Assembly (NCBI GenBank): GCA_026119855.1
Contig: JAOWBW010000027.1
Coordinates: 2,706,623 to 2,770,622, forward strand
Length of the DNA: 64,000 nucleotides
Direction of reading: 5' to 3'
From: Campanula takesimana
Taxonomy: Eukaryota; Streptophyta; Magnoliopsida; Asterales; Campanulaceae
The notes below the pieces were generated by a model, which was given only the letters and a program-made list of their open reading frames with translations, searched no databases and had not been told where the DNA came from. Of this stretch, positions 34,341 to 45,626 are shown one piece after another. Position numbers and translations under genes: made by a program. Numbering within the stretch: position 1 is the first letter of the stretch; each line of letters starts with the position of its first letter.

Positions 34341-36880
34341 CATTCTCTGGGGTAGTGTTGGACGGGACCATAGTAGCGGCGAGGTTCTTCTCAAGCATGA
34401 GGCGATGGGTAAGAGAAGAGGTGAGCAGAGACCAAAGCGAGATGTGCGCTTGGGTTTGCTTGAGTTGGGTAAGGATGGGGTGTTCCTTTTCGAGGTCGGC
34501 TTGTTCGGGCTCTTTCCCAAAGATCTTCTTGTCACCAATCGCATCGGATTGGTATACTTGGCTGGATCTCGTGAGTAGACAAGCTTCCGCTCGTAGCTCA
34601 TCTAAAGAGAGTGGCGCCTCATGTTGAGAGGGTGGAATTTCGATCTTGTCGGCCTCCTCCAAGATTTCATCCCAAGACAAAGGTTGGTTGGGTTTGGAAC
34701 CTTCCTTGTTTAAAGACTCAATTTCACTAGCTAATTCATCTAAAGACAACAAGTAGCAAGAAGTTCCTTTGTCATTAATCATTGAAGTACAATTTGTCTC
34801 ATCACAGTCCGCCACAACAGGCTCGGTCGGATCAGTGATTTCGCTAATTTCTACCATGAGTACATCACTAGCTATGGAATCTCTAGGGTCTTCAATAATG
34901 CCCGCATGAATAAGCTCTTGCATCGCTTTCTTGAGGGCAAAGCATTCTTCGGTAGTATGACCGGTACATCTGTGGTAGTGGCAGAACTTCGACAGATCTC
35001 AGCCTAGTTGTGGGAGATGTCTTTCCAATGGTTCGAGGATTTTCATCTTCACAAGCACTTCAAACACACTATCCATTGTCACCTTGGCTTTGGCGAAGGA
35101 ATCCATGAGCTCTAGAATGCTGATTTCATTTGTTTGCACCATATTGACCCCACCATTGTTGGGAAGAGGATTATTGACCACATTAGGACCCTTCGGCTTC
35201 TCAATCTTCTTGTCATTGATCAACCCTTGCACTACACGTTTCAATTGGATACAACCATCGGTCGTGTGCCCTATACACTTGTGGTACTTGCAAAACTTGG
35301 AGGCATCCACGTCGGCCCTTTGGTTTGTGGGTTGATAATTCTCTAGCGGCTTGATGAGACCTCTTTTTTGACTAGCACATCAAAGACTTTCCCCATAGGC
35401 ATGTCAAAATCATCAAAATGCTCTTTCTCTCTTTGCGGCGGAGCCCCATTTCTTGTGACAGCTTGAACATCAAACGGTGTTTCACTTTGGACCATGTTGA
35501 CTTGTCCGACGGTTTCTTTCCCACCTTTAGTAGGCGTGGGGTTTGAGGGAGCTTTGTAGCGGAAGGAGTTGTTGTTGGTCTTGGTGTTGTCTTTCGGCGG
35601 CGCAATTCCGGTGATCCCAGCTTCGTACCTCACTCCGGCGTCAACCATTTCCCGCAAATCAGGGAAGTAACCATTACCTATAGCCGCTTCCATCTCAGGA
35701 AGCAAACACTTGTATAAAATCTGTTTCTGTTCCTTCGCCTTAGGTGGGTATTGGACCTCACACAATCGATGGTTCCACCTCTTGTAAAAGTCATAAATAG
35801 CCTCACCGGGCTTCTGCATGGTGTTCTCAAGATCGGTTCGGTTGACATGCCAATCCAAGTTAGCTTGATACTTCTCACAGAAAATGGCACTGATTTAATC
35901 CCAAGTTTGCCTCTCACTTGGTTCTAGCCCCAAGAACCAACACAGGGCTATACCATCCAAAGTGCTATGGAACACATGAGCCATTTGCTCGTTGGTGCAG
36001 TCACGAGCCCTCATAGCCAATACATAACTCTCCAAATGGGTTTAGGACAAGAATCACCATGAAACATCGCCACTTTAGGCATCTTTAAATCCTTGGGAGA
36101 GCCCCTACTTGGCTAGGGTTGATAGTCTTGGTAGTCGGTGCGGTTTGCTTATCCACGGTTTCAATCAACTTGCGCATTTGCTCTTGCATAGCCATGACCA
36201 CGGGGTGATTGGAGATGTCGGGGACGGATTCTGGCAGAGCGGCGGGAGGAGTCATTGAGGCGGTGGCAGCGGCCATTCCAATACTAAGAGGCAATGAGGG
36301 TGCATACAACTTGCTAGCGGAGAGGTAGCCACCAAGAAGTTCAGGGGAAGGCTCATAGGCGCCTTTGTTCTTGCTCATGGTGGTGGATCCATTTTTGGCA
36401 TAGAGAGAAGGAGGCGGGACACTTCTGTAGCTTGGCAAGTGGAGGGTAGGGGCACCGGTGTTGACGGGGTAGTTGGTATTGACCTCTTCATCCTCGATAT
36501 GAATAAAATTCTCACCATCGGGTATTAGATCGGCTCCTTTCTTTTGGATGTGGCTCCTCAACTGTTGTTTGTGATTCTCCAAAGTCTTGTTACTCTCCTC
36601 GAGACTCTTGATCTTAGCTTCGAGACCAGCGAGGAAGTTCTAGAGTCTTGGGGGGATGCCATTGAGATTAGCCTCGGTATTGAGCTCATTAGTGCTAACA
36701 GTGGGAGTGACGAGTGCTGCAGAGACTGAAAATGAGGCGGGAGTTGCCATTGCTGATGTTGAGACTGAGAACGGGGACGGAACAGAAGCTTCACGTTGCA
36801 GTCGACCACCTGAACGGATCCAAACTTGCTTTGCTGAAAGGTTGAAGGGAGATGGATTTTAGGATGGGAAAGGCTCATGC
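34341..36880 (-). pseudogene. Ty3/gypsy gag remnant
   Basis: Minus strand. 36878-36085 is a poorly conserved N-terminal region with a possible coiled coil, then Pro- and Ser-rich sequence. 35858-35343 is the retrotransposon gag core (GEAIYDFYKRWNHRLCEV, LLPEMEAAIGNGYFPDLREM). 35310-34999 has a zinc-knuckle-like KFCKYHKCIGHTTDGCIQLK. 34923-34341 is an acidic segment before the protease region. Frameshifts and stops separate the pieces. The frame is cut at 34340 by the LTR of the plus-strand Tat element. The leader, primer-binding site and LTR lie upstream at 37981-39102. Whether it once joined the pol at 24114-27377 is unresolved. Confidence 0.8.
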
Positions 36881-37772
36881 AAAGTATATTTTAATTTACA
36901 AAAAAACATACATTTATTTACATCCTACTTGGTTGGAAGGGGTACCCCTTTTTCGCGACTAACTAGAAGACTACGATTAGTGGAGGCCATCACTACGTCT
37001 ATAAACCCCTCGTTTTTCACCTACATTACACATCCCAAACGGACAATTTGGGCGAGGGTCCTATAGGGCAAGCGGCTTCCACCAACCAATGGACCCTACG
37101 ACTAACCCGTCCTTACAGACATTTAACGTGTAGTATATGTAGCATCCTACACAAGTGAATGATGAGTGGAGATCTTGACAACAAACACTCATCTTACCAT
37201 GGCACGTCCCTTGTAGGGAAATCAATTTTTTGTGCACTTTCTCTCAAAAGATCTCGACTCATCATTTACTTGGGGATGACTCGACATAGACAACACGTTA
37301 TCTGTCTAGTAAGAAAAAGCTAGCCAAACCAACCGGTCAAAACTTTGGAGTGTCCTAACCTCTAGTGTAGGTTGACACAGGTAGGATAAAGGTTCCCACC
37401 GCTCGCGGAGCATACACGGTGGGTGGAATGAACGAGTGACTCGAAAAAAGGGCGGCAGTAGCACCACTAATTCCCGCACCTCGTGCATTCCGGGGTAATA
37501 AGGGACATGTGCAGTGCCGACACGGACTAGTGGTAGCGTGTGGCAAGAAACTAATTTTTTTAAGGAGAAAAAGAGAAGTTTTAATGTTTTTAATGATGCA
37601 ATGCAATGCAATGCAAGAGAGAGAGAAGAGGGAAAAGATAAGAATGTACAAGGGAGCATGGCAAAGTCTCATATGACCTCAGTATTATGGCGAAAGTACA
37701 GAAAATACATGTTTTGAAAAGATACAAGGCACACATATTATCATGGTAAAAATACAAGGCGCACGTGCAAAC

Positions 37773-37925
37773 GTGGCATAGTGTGAGGTGCATGTGTAAA
37801 CATGGCAAAGTGTGAGGTGCATGTGAAAACATGGCAAAGTGTGAGGTACATGTGAAAACATGGCAAAGTGTGAGGTGCATGTGTAAACATGGCAAAGTGT
37901 GAGGTGCATGTGAAAACATGGCAAA
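37773..37925. repeat. 29-bp tandem repeat (about 5 copies) in the gag leader
   Basis: The unit ACATGGCAAAGTGTGAGGTG plus CATGTGTAA is repeated head to tail with small changes. It lies between the gag start and the primer-binding site, so it is in the 5' leader of the minus-strand element. The ORFs running through it are by-products of the repeat. Confidence 0.9.
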
Positions 37926-37980
37926 CATCATGATAATAACGAAAGTTAGACCCACTAAGTTTGAAAAAGTTTCAAAGCTC

Positions 37981-37998
37981 TCCCCAGCAGAGTCGCCA
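37981..37998 (-). other. Primer-binding site of the minus-strand gypsy element
   Basis: Minus-strand TGGCGACTCTGCTGGGGA lies one base after the end of the LTR at 38000. It starts with TGG, complementary to the CCA end of a tRNA. I did not identify the tRNA with certainty. Confidence 0.75.
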
Positions 37999-37999
37999 C

Positions 38000-39102
38000 T
38001 GTGAATACCCATTTTCCGATGAAGCGACGCATGGGAAGTTTCTTGCAATTATTTTTATTAATAAAGGGAATATTCATAACGAAATTTAAAATTATGAGAG
38101 TCGCCACGCCGTTTTAATTAGCCAAAACATTGAAAAAAGCATGTTAATGGGTTCGGGGGTCAAATTACGACAAGAGAAGAATATTGAACGTTATCACTCC
38201 TATCGCCCGAATGATCGGTCTTTCTATCATGATGCGGTGTATGTTGTGTGCAATGTGTTTGAGACCGAGTCCAAAGATTGCCTACGTTCTTCTCAATGTG
38301 AGAAGCTCAGGTCAGCGTAGTTCGAGAAGAATTTAGAATAGGCAGAAGGATCGGGATCATGCATAATGAGGGGGAAATTACCTAAAGATTAGGGTTTAGA
38401 AGTAGTTCCTAGATCATGTTCGGGTTGATGAACCCTAGATCATCATCGGCTATGAAATAACATGTAAACATGAAGATCGCAACCCTAAATATGGAATAAA
38501 TAAGGCTTTAATCTATGAACATGAAGAACATGCAAAGAACATATTATGAACATATGAATGTCATGATGAACATATGAATAAACATGCAAGGAACATGAAT
38601 ATTATGGATCTACACTAAGAATATGGCAAGAACATGAAAAAAAAGTTAGAAAACTTACCTATGTTGGCAAGAAATAAACCTTGATCTTCTTGGGATTCTT
38701 GAGAGTGTTCTTGGGAGCTTGAAATGCTTAATTAGAGAGTAAATTCGTCACTTAGGGAGCCTAATGTTGATCCAAATTCGGACCTTTAACCAAGAGGTGA
38801 TGAGGGCTTTATATAGTGAACTGATGGAGGGAACAGACGGCTGAGATTGGCTGAGGCGAGGTTGGCCGCCTGGCCAAGGTCGAATGTGGCCGCGTGGCCA
38901 TCTTTCCTGGCTGACGTGATCTTCAAGTTAGGGTTTTATTTGGTTTATGGAAACCCTATTTTGGCAATTTTTAAGATGTTCTAGAATAATGAGATGTATT
39001 TTTGAAATCCGGGACAAGTCTTTGCAAGGTTTCTAATTCTTATAAAGTCCTTGTATATTTGGGAAAGCCCTAATAAACTCATTTTCAGATCGGGTACTAA
39101 CA
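38000..39102 (-). mobile_element. 5' LTR of the minus-strand gypsy element
   Basis: On the minus strand it starts TGTTAGTACCC (39102) and ends GGGTATTCACA (38000), directly before the primer-binding site. A TATA-like TATATAAAG lies near 38810. No second LTR of this type was found in the window. The right end abuts a truncated Stowaway, which suggests insertion into that MITE. Confidence 0.75.
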
Positions 39103-39132
39103 GGTAGGACTCTTACTCCGGGACGGAGGGAG
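39103..39132. mobile_element. Truncated Stowaway MITE end
   Basis: GACTCTTACTCCGGGACGGA and GGGAG followed by TA match the right end of the MITE at 39951-40224. The rest is missing because the LTR begins at 39102. Confidence 0.75.
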
Positions 39133-39174
39133 TATATTATTAGGGTGCAACTTATTTTTGTAGCATGATTTATA

Positions 39175-39400
39175 TTCTCTCTGTCCCTTTTTAATTTACA
39201 AGAATGAGTCTTGGCACAAGAATTAAGAAAATGAATAAAAAGTTGATGTGTTGTGAGCATAGATAGTTAGACATGAGAGAGAAAGTGCTGTGGAAAATAA
39301 TTTGTAGATAATTGTTGTAAGTATGATAAGTGAGTCTCATTATTTTAAAACTATAAAAATATTTATTTTTTAAAATTTTGTAAATTAAAGTGAGACAATC
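39175..39400. mobile_element. Degenerate Stowaway-like MITE
   Basis: The left part CTCTCTGTCCCTTTTTAATT and the right part AAATTAAAGTGAGACA are imperfect inverted repeats. The outermost bases at the right end have decayed. Confidence 0.55.
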
Positions 39401-39407
39401 AATATTA

Positions 39408-39718
39408 CTCCCTCCGTCCCAGTTTAAGGTTCTTACTTTTCTTTTTAGTCTGTCCCAGTTTAAGGTTCTTAGTTGCTTTATTCCATAAATGAAAAAGAAT
39501 GAATAGTGCTTTTGATAATCTTGTCCTCAAAAAGTTCATTTAGTTACAAAAAAACCATTACTTACCTAACTTACTTTCACCCACTTGCTTCATGAATAGT
39601 GTTTTTGGACATTTATATCCTTCGCTCTCTACTTTTGGTTGACTCATTTCCTTTGTTATTGTCTTGGTTTCTTAATAAACGTGTCGAACCTTAAACTAAA
39701 CTGAGATGACGGAGGGAG
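39408..39718. mobile_element. Stowaway-like MITE
   Basis: It starts CTCCCTCCGTCCCAGTTTAA and ends GACGGAGGGAG, flanked by TA at both ends. The left arm is partly repeated internally (GTCCCAGTTTAAGGTTCTTA occurs twice). Confidence 0.85.
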
Positions 39719-39950
39719 TACAATTTTTATACATTAAAAAGAGGGATGAGAAGAGTATGTAACACTAGACAGAGTTTTGAGTGATGATAGACTTTAAAAA
39801 TTTACTATAGATTATAACCCCACCCCAATTAACTACTTGTTTTGTACTCCTCCAAAATCTTAGTCAGGAAATTAATTGTGAGAAGTTATTGATTTGCAAG
39901 TCATCAATCACTATTCCCCCTATCTCAAAAAATAATCGCGTTAAATATTA

Positions 39951-40224
39951 CTCCATCCGTCCCGAGTACAAGTCCAACCCCCAATTTGCACGTTTATTAA
40001 TAAATATTGGATGTGATGTAAATGTTGTGAGTGTAAAAGTAAAGTATGAGAGATAATGAGTGGGAGAGAATAGTGAATTGATTGGTGTTGTGAGTATAAA
40101 AGTAAAATAGGAGAGAGAATGAGTGGGGTGAATAGTAAAGATTCTTTGCCATTTTAGGAATGTGACTCTTACTCTGGGATGGACCAAAAAAGAAAATGAG
40201 ACTCTTACTCTGGGACGGAGGGAG
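39951..40224. mobile_element. Stowaway-like MITE with repeated right arm
   Basis: It starts CTCCATCCGTCCCGAGTACA and ends CTGGGACGGAGGGAG, flanked by TA. The right arm is present twice: GACTCTTACTCTGGGATGGA precedes the true end. Confidence 0.85.
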
Positions 40225-40957
40225 TAATAATTAATTTGTTGAATTTTGATTAAGTATTTTTTAAAAGTTAATTATTATATGTGGCTTGGAGAGAGTTAGG
40301 ATTAGGATCCTTTACACAGACTGAGGACAGAGATAATTTCAGCAACAAATTTTAGGGCCGAAGAGCACAACATAAACATAAACCTGACAAACTAGAAACA
40401 GGGGCCAAAATATCCTTCCCATCCCATGAGGTTCCTCAAAGGTTGAGAGTTAAAAGTGTCCCCATAATTTTTTTAACGAGAGGTAGAAAGTAGTCACAAA
40501 AATTTGTTCAAAAAAAAAATGAGGTATCGATATTTTATTGGTCGCAACGATAATTGACCCGCCACACTCTTGTTAAAAACAAGAATAACATTATTACACC
40601 TAGGATTTTGTGAGCAAGTTTTTGTGATTTTTTGGTAACCCTAATATTAGTCGTTTTTTTTTTTTAACAAACAAACGTTTTAGGATGTAAGTAGCCCAAA
40701 ACATTTTCACCACGTCACCATTATGTTACTCGTGCAAGTCCTTTGATTTCAAGATAAAAAAGAAGTTTATATGAAACTGGGAATATAAGTTTAGCAAAAC
40801 ATTTGACTTCTGTTGAAAGGGTTAATGTAACTTTACTAACCAAAGATTACATGTTGTAATATTTAGTTGTAATTTCAGTTTTGAAAGACAATTTCGTTGA
40901 ATTTTGTATGGAATTTGGGATAGTAAAGTGGGTTTGAAAGATAACAGTAGTAATATA
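40225..40957. other. AT-rich intergenic DNA
   Basis: I see no ORF of interest, MITE ends or RNA gene here. Confidence 0.5.
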
Positions 40958-41530
40958 CTCCCGCAGTCTCAATTTAAACTTCAAAAAAAAATTTGGGTTT
41001 AAGAATTTAAAAAAAATGTAATGTGTTGTGATTGTAGATAATTTGATAAGAGAGAGAAAGTGAGGTAGTGAATAGTTAGTGGTAATTGTTGTAAGTATGA
41101 CATATGACCCACAAATAAAGAAGCATAAAAAACTTTCTTTTTTAGGTTTTATAGTTTAAAACAGGACACCAAAAATAGAAAATTTTGAAGTATAAAGAAG
41201 TACTCCCTCCGTCACAGCACAAGTAGGACTAGAGGAGTTGGCACGATAATTAAGAGAAAGTAAGATATGTGTGGTAAATAATGAAAAGAGAATGAGTGAG
41301 ATAAATAGTAATGTTGGTTGAATAAAATGAGTGGTGGAAAATGAAGAGAGAAAATGAAAGGTTATAAATATATTAAAACATTTCCATTCTAGGCAGGTTC
41401 ACTTGTGGTAGAACGAACCAAAAGAGAAAGAAGTCTCACTTCTGCTGGGACGGAGACTTTCTTTTGGAGTTTTGTAGTTTAAAACGGGACACCAAAAATA
41501 GAAAATTTTGAATTAATGGGACGGAGGAAG
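40958..41530. mobile_element. Stowaway-like MITE carrying a nested MITE
   Basis: The outer ends CTCCCGCAGTCTCAATTTAA and AATGGGACGGAGGAAG are flanked by TA. A phrase containing GGACACCAAAAATAGAAAAT occurs on both sides of the inner MITE at 41203-41455. Confidence 0.7.
41203..41455. mobile_element. Stowaway-like MITE nested in the 40958-41530 element
   Basis: It starts CTCCCTCCGTCACAGCACAA and ends CTGGGACGGAG. TA precedes the left end, but the right TA is degenerate. Confidence 0.7.
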
Positions 41531-41891
41531 TATTAACTTTGGACCCACTATGAATATGAGTGTCACCCCACCTAAGTTAATGAAAACATAGTTAAAATAT
41601 CAAGAGAAAAGGAAATACATTGAAAAACAATTACATTCATAAAAATATTCAGACTACCTTTCCCTTCCCACCTAAAAACAAGAACATATCAAATTTTCAG
41701 TCTTAAACTCATAAACTCCATTGACCCCACCAGGCCACCACCACCACTGTATAAGTTTCAGTAGTACTTCTATTTGGCATTTGATTCACAAACCCCACTA
41801 GCCAAAAACCTTCATTTATGATTTATCTGCAAAAAAAAAAAATGCAATTGAAAAGCTATTACTTCTTCAAGAAAATGGCATGGTAAAAAAT

Positions 41892-44800
41892 TCAAAAGTT
41901 ACCATTATGGCTCATAAAGAAGTCATGAGAAGAGATGGGCATTGAAATTGATAGTTGGGTTGTGGAAGAAGAATCATTGTTCTTATGTGGCCATTCGTCG
42001 AAGAAATGGTGCATCACTTTTTGAGGCTCATCTTCTTCTCCTCTTTCCATTTTCAACCCAATGTCTTGATAGTAATGTTGTTGTTGTTCATCTTGTTTAT
42101 GTTGTTGTCTTGATAATTGTAAGTAAGAGTAGCCGTTTTGTATGTCTGTGCAAGTCCTCTGTTTCGAATTAGACCCCATTGTGAGTGGCTCCAAGTGCCA
42201 TGAATCAGTCACACTTTTTGATGTTTCTGAGAAGAATGGATGCTCATCCTTCATCATCCCATGCCCATAGTTGTTGTTTCTACAATTGAGACAAAGTCAT
42301 TACGAAAAGAGCCAAATGCCACAAACATAAGAGTCTTAGCGTTAAGTTACCTACTCATCTGAAAATTTGTTAGATAAGATGCTGTTAATATGATTATCTT
42401 AGGAGTCATATCGGACAAGTGACTGTTGTTTCGCTTTAGCGTGCGACCCGAATTCAATCACGACCCAATGCTTTGCTATTAACAGTCGAGATCGATTAGA
42501 TCCGAGATGGTTTCCGTGTGGGGTCCACAAAATCTTAGCCCTTAATCTCATACACAAGATTTCTGGGGAAACTAGTTTCTCCCAAAATTATAAAAAGTCA
42601 TGATTTACAAATTGTTCCTAAATGTTCGCCAAATACTTGTAAGTAGAAAAAAAAGTTGGAGAAACTAGTTTCCTCCAAAACCTACTCAATCTCATAACAA
42701 AGGGGTCATGGCTACATCCAGACCACACGATACAACGGATCATTGAACTCTAGGTGCAACATTTCCAGATCCAAGTAATAACTATCTCTTGGTTCTTAAA
42801 ATTTTATATTATTTTGATGCATGATTCATAGTATTTGTATTTATAGAGTTCCTAAAGTATAGATGCAAGGAATAATCTTGTTCATGCTCATTGTTTTCTT
42901 ATCACTATGCAAATCTATAAATAGGCAAGTCCTAGCATCAAGGAGTGAAAAATACAGATTAATAAATACAGTTCAGCTTCATACCACATGTACACATTTG
43001 AAGTAGTAATACTATACTCCCCCTGTCCCAAAATAAATGTCTTACATTCCACTTTCTTTTGTCTAAAAATAAATGTCGCCTTACTAAAAATAGAGTACAA
43101 AGTTTGGCTATTTTCCTATACTACCAATTCTAATAAAACAAACATTGCAATACCATAGGAGGTGTCACTCTACCCATAAAAATAGATTGAGGCAATCAAG
43201 GAAACACAACTAAAAGATTAAAACATTGACTTGTCAACTACGACATTTATCTCGGGACAGAGGGAGTACATGATTAGAATGAAACATACCTGTAGTCTTT
43301 CTCTGAGTGAGAATAAGAAGCAGAATCCAAGAGAAAAGGATCTTGATGAGAAGACAAATTGGGAAGAAACCCCATGTTCTTGGAAGAGGGTGAGTGAGAA
43401 TAAAGAAATGAGTTACTATTACCACCATTATAAAGGTTGTGGGAATCAGATGAAGGGTAGTTTGGGGATTTAGAAATTGATGATGAGATGGGTATTGCTG
43501 TTGGAGGAGGAGGAATAGTAGTTGGGGTTGACAAATTGTTGTTGACGTTGACTTCCACAGGCTTTCTTGAACGGTTGCGGCCTCTATGCATGTGTCTTTC
43601 ACAGTATTTTGAATCAGGGTATGCTTCTTTTGAACACCTCCATTTTTTCCCATCTGTTCTTCTGCATCTCCCTGGTTCTGGGTCTATTTTTCTTCCAAAT
43701 CCCATTCCCATTTGGAAACAGTTCCATCCCACTGCAAAAAACAATATTTTCAAGAAAACACGTATCAATTTTGTTTCAAAAATTATGAAAAATTACTATT
43801 TTAACCTTCATGTTTTACATGCAAGAAATGATGAATGAGTAATGAAGGGTAAGTTTCCATCCTCCCGCTGAATCAAGAGTAAGTCTTATGAAAAAGGGTA
43901 ATTTGCATATTGGTAACCTGAGTTTGTCTTAAGTTTGCAATTCCAGACCTAAAAGTTCAATTTTGTAAATTGGTTACCCAAGAATGTCAATCTTTTGATA
44001 TGTGGTGGATAAACTAACTTTTCGTTAATTTTTTAACAGACCTAAACACATGTGCAATGCACATGACTTTTTAGAAGGGCAATTATGTCAATTTTGGAGG
44101 TGTGCAACTCAATCACCACATTGCAAAGGTGTTTAGATCAAAAAATTGGCAGGATTGCCCTTTTAAAAAGTCATGTGTGCTGCATATGTGTTTAGTTCTG
44201 TCAAAAAATTAACTGGAAGTTAATTTATTCACCACATTGCAAAAAATTGACAAACCAAGATAACTAATTTGCAAAATTAAACTTTTAGGTTGAGAATTGC
44301 AAACATTAGACAAAGTCAAGTTACCAATCTGCAATTAGCCCTATGAAAAATCTCTTTTACATTAAGAGATGGGTAAAACTTGTTTTACTATACATTACAT
44401 TAGGTATGAAAACAAGTTTTACACTAAAATGAGCGTAAAACAAGTTTTTCTAATGATTTTCACCTCAAACAATAATTTCAAGGAACCCATATAAAATTTA
44501 TTTCAAGAATTAGAAAATTACTATTTTAACCTTCACGTTTTTTCATATGCAAGAAGTGATAGTAATGAGAGGTAAGTTTCCATCCCACTGCTCAAACAAT
44601 ATTTTCAAGAATGCCCATGTCAAATTTTATTTCAAACTTTTAAGGAAATTACTATTTTACCCTCTTATTTTGCTATGCAAAGAGAGAAGATTGGAGTGAA
44701 GTACTTACCGGAATTGGGAGGGTGATGGAGCATGAGTTTGGAGTTAGGAAGAGGAAAACAATATTTTGAAGAAAACCTATATCAAATTTTGTTTCAAGAT

Positions 44801-45084
44801 TTACAAAATTACTATTTTACCCTCATATTTTATTGTGCAAGAGAAGATTGGAGAGGGATGGGGTACTTACTGGAATTAGGAGGGTGATGGAGCATGAGTT
44901 TGGAGTTGGGAAGAGAATCCAAACTTGTTTTGATGGAGAAGAGGAGGTCAGGAGGGATAGGGATGCCAGAAATCATGTACTTGTAAACAAGAGCTTGGTG
45001 TTCAAGTTCTTGCCATTGATTTGCTGTGAATGGGAACCTGCTACTGCTACTACTCCTTGCTGTTGTTGCTCCACTGCTCATCAT
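41892..45084 (-). CDS. GRF: Growth-regulating factor (GRF) transcription factor, 3 exons, 347 aa
   Basis: Plant-specific nuclear regulator of cell proliferation in leaves and other organs that acts with GIF co-activators. Exons: 45084-44871, 43731-43290, 42279-41892 (214+442+388 = 1044 nt, in frame). The QLQ domain is at residues about 16-52 (FPFTANQWQELEHQ, YKYMISGIPIPPDLL) and mediates GIF binding in this family. The WRC domain is at about 85-130 (DPEPGRCRRTDGKKWRCS, YCERHMHRGR), with basic and C3H zinc-binding residues for nuclear import and DNA binding. The C-terminal half is Ser- and Gln-rich with HHFFDEWP. ATG at 45084 gives a complete QLQ; the second Met follows at once. A miR396 site lies in exon 2. 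Intron 1 holds a 446-bp MULE and exon-edge duplications; intron 2 holds a Stowaway 23 bp beyond the exon 2 donor. Which GRF paralogue it is cannot be decided. Confidence 0.95.
43017..43266. mobile_element. Stowaway-like MITE in GRF intron 2
   Basis: It starts CTCCCCCTGTCCCAAAATAA and ends CTCGGGACAGAGGGAG, flanked by TA. It lies 23 bp inside the intron from the exon 2 donor. Confidence 0.85.
43553..43574 (-). promoter_or_regulatory. miR396 target site in GRF exon 2
   Basis: On the minus strand the codons for NRSRKPVEV contain CGTTCAAGAAAGCCTGTGGA and adjacent bases. This is the classical GRF site for miR396, complementary to it with the usual single bulged base. It lies at the end of the WRC coding region, as in other GRF genes. 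Post-transcriptional repression by miR396 is expected. Confidence 0.9.
43896..44341. mobile_element. Small MULE (446 bp) in GRF intron 1, TSD TATGAAAAA
   Basis: Long imperfect terminal inverted repeats (about 160 bp) start GGGTAATTTGCATATTGGTA and end with the complement-like TACCAATCTGCAATTAGCCC. A perfect 9-bp direct repeat TATGAAAAA lies at 43887-43895 and 44342-44350. Long TIRs with a 9-bp target duplication are diagnostic of Mutator-like elements. It has no coding capacity. Confidence 0.92.
44450..44870. repeat. Tandem copies of intron sequence with exon edges (GRF intron 1)
   Basis: Repeated blocks contain ACAATATTTTCAAGAA, a CAAATTTTATTTCAA-like phrase and AAATTACTATTTTA. They occur near 43739 (adjacent to exon 2), 44474, 44596 and 44758. 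One block carries a copy of the exon 2 acceptor (about 44578-44592). Another carries a copy of the exon 1 end with its donor (about 44703-44748). The real donor is at 44870. Confidence 0.8.
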
Positions 45085-45189
45085 TAATCAAACTAATTTA
45101 CCCACAAAGTATGAAATTTAAATAAAAAAATTCTTGTAAATATTGATACAGAAGATAGTGCGTTTAGGAGGGAGTGAGAGTACAAGTAG

Positions 45190-45280
45190 AGCTAGTAGGA
45201 GTAGGAGTAGGAGTAGGAGTAGGAGTAGGAGAGTTTAATAGGGGAGGGGAAGGGGAAGGGGAAGGGGAAGGGGAGGGACC
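45190..45280. repeat. GTAGGA and GGGGAA simple repeats upstream of GRF
   Basis: (TAGGAG)n at about 45195-45231 and (GGGGAA)n at about 45241-45276. On the GRF sense strand these are CT-rich tracts within 200 bp of the start codon, so they probably lie in the 5' UTR or core promoter. Confidence 0.85.
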
Positions 45281-45393
45281 AGTGCAGTACTGTTTGGTTG
45301 CAGAATCTCTGCTCTGTACATGGGATATTAAGTAATGACTCTTCATATTTCTGTGTTCTGCCACCTCTACCTCTCTCTTGCTTATGATAATTA

Positions 45394-45626
45394 CTCCTCC
45401 GAGACTAAGATTTTTAATTTTTTTTTTGTTTGTCCAAGATTAAGGTTGTTACTTGTTTTATTACTTTAAATGGACAATGGGACCCATTTATTATTCTCTC
45501 AACAAAAATTTTTTACCCACTTTTTCTCTCATACTTTATTCTACTCCACTTTACGTACTCACAACATTTATTTTATTAATCTCCGTGTAAAGTCAAACTA
45601 AGAACCTTAGTTCGGGACGGAAGGAG
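45394..45626. mobile_element. Stowaway-like MITE upstream of GRF
   Basis: It starts CTCCTCCGAGACTAAGATTT and ends TTCGGGACGGAAGGAG, flanked by TA. It lies about 310 bp upstream of the GRF start codon. Confidence 0.75.

Noticed and set aside
24114..36880. One single minus-strand gypsy element running from the LTR at 39102 through gag to the pol at 24114
   Set aside because: Attractive in orientation, but no second LTR like 38000-39102 lies below 24 kb. The gap prevents linking gag and pol, so they are kept separate.
37590..38048. 152-codon minus-strand ORF with repeated His/Cys-rich peptide
   Set aside because: The repeated peptide comes from the 29-bp tandem repeat in the retroelement leader. 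It has no protein-like region outside it.
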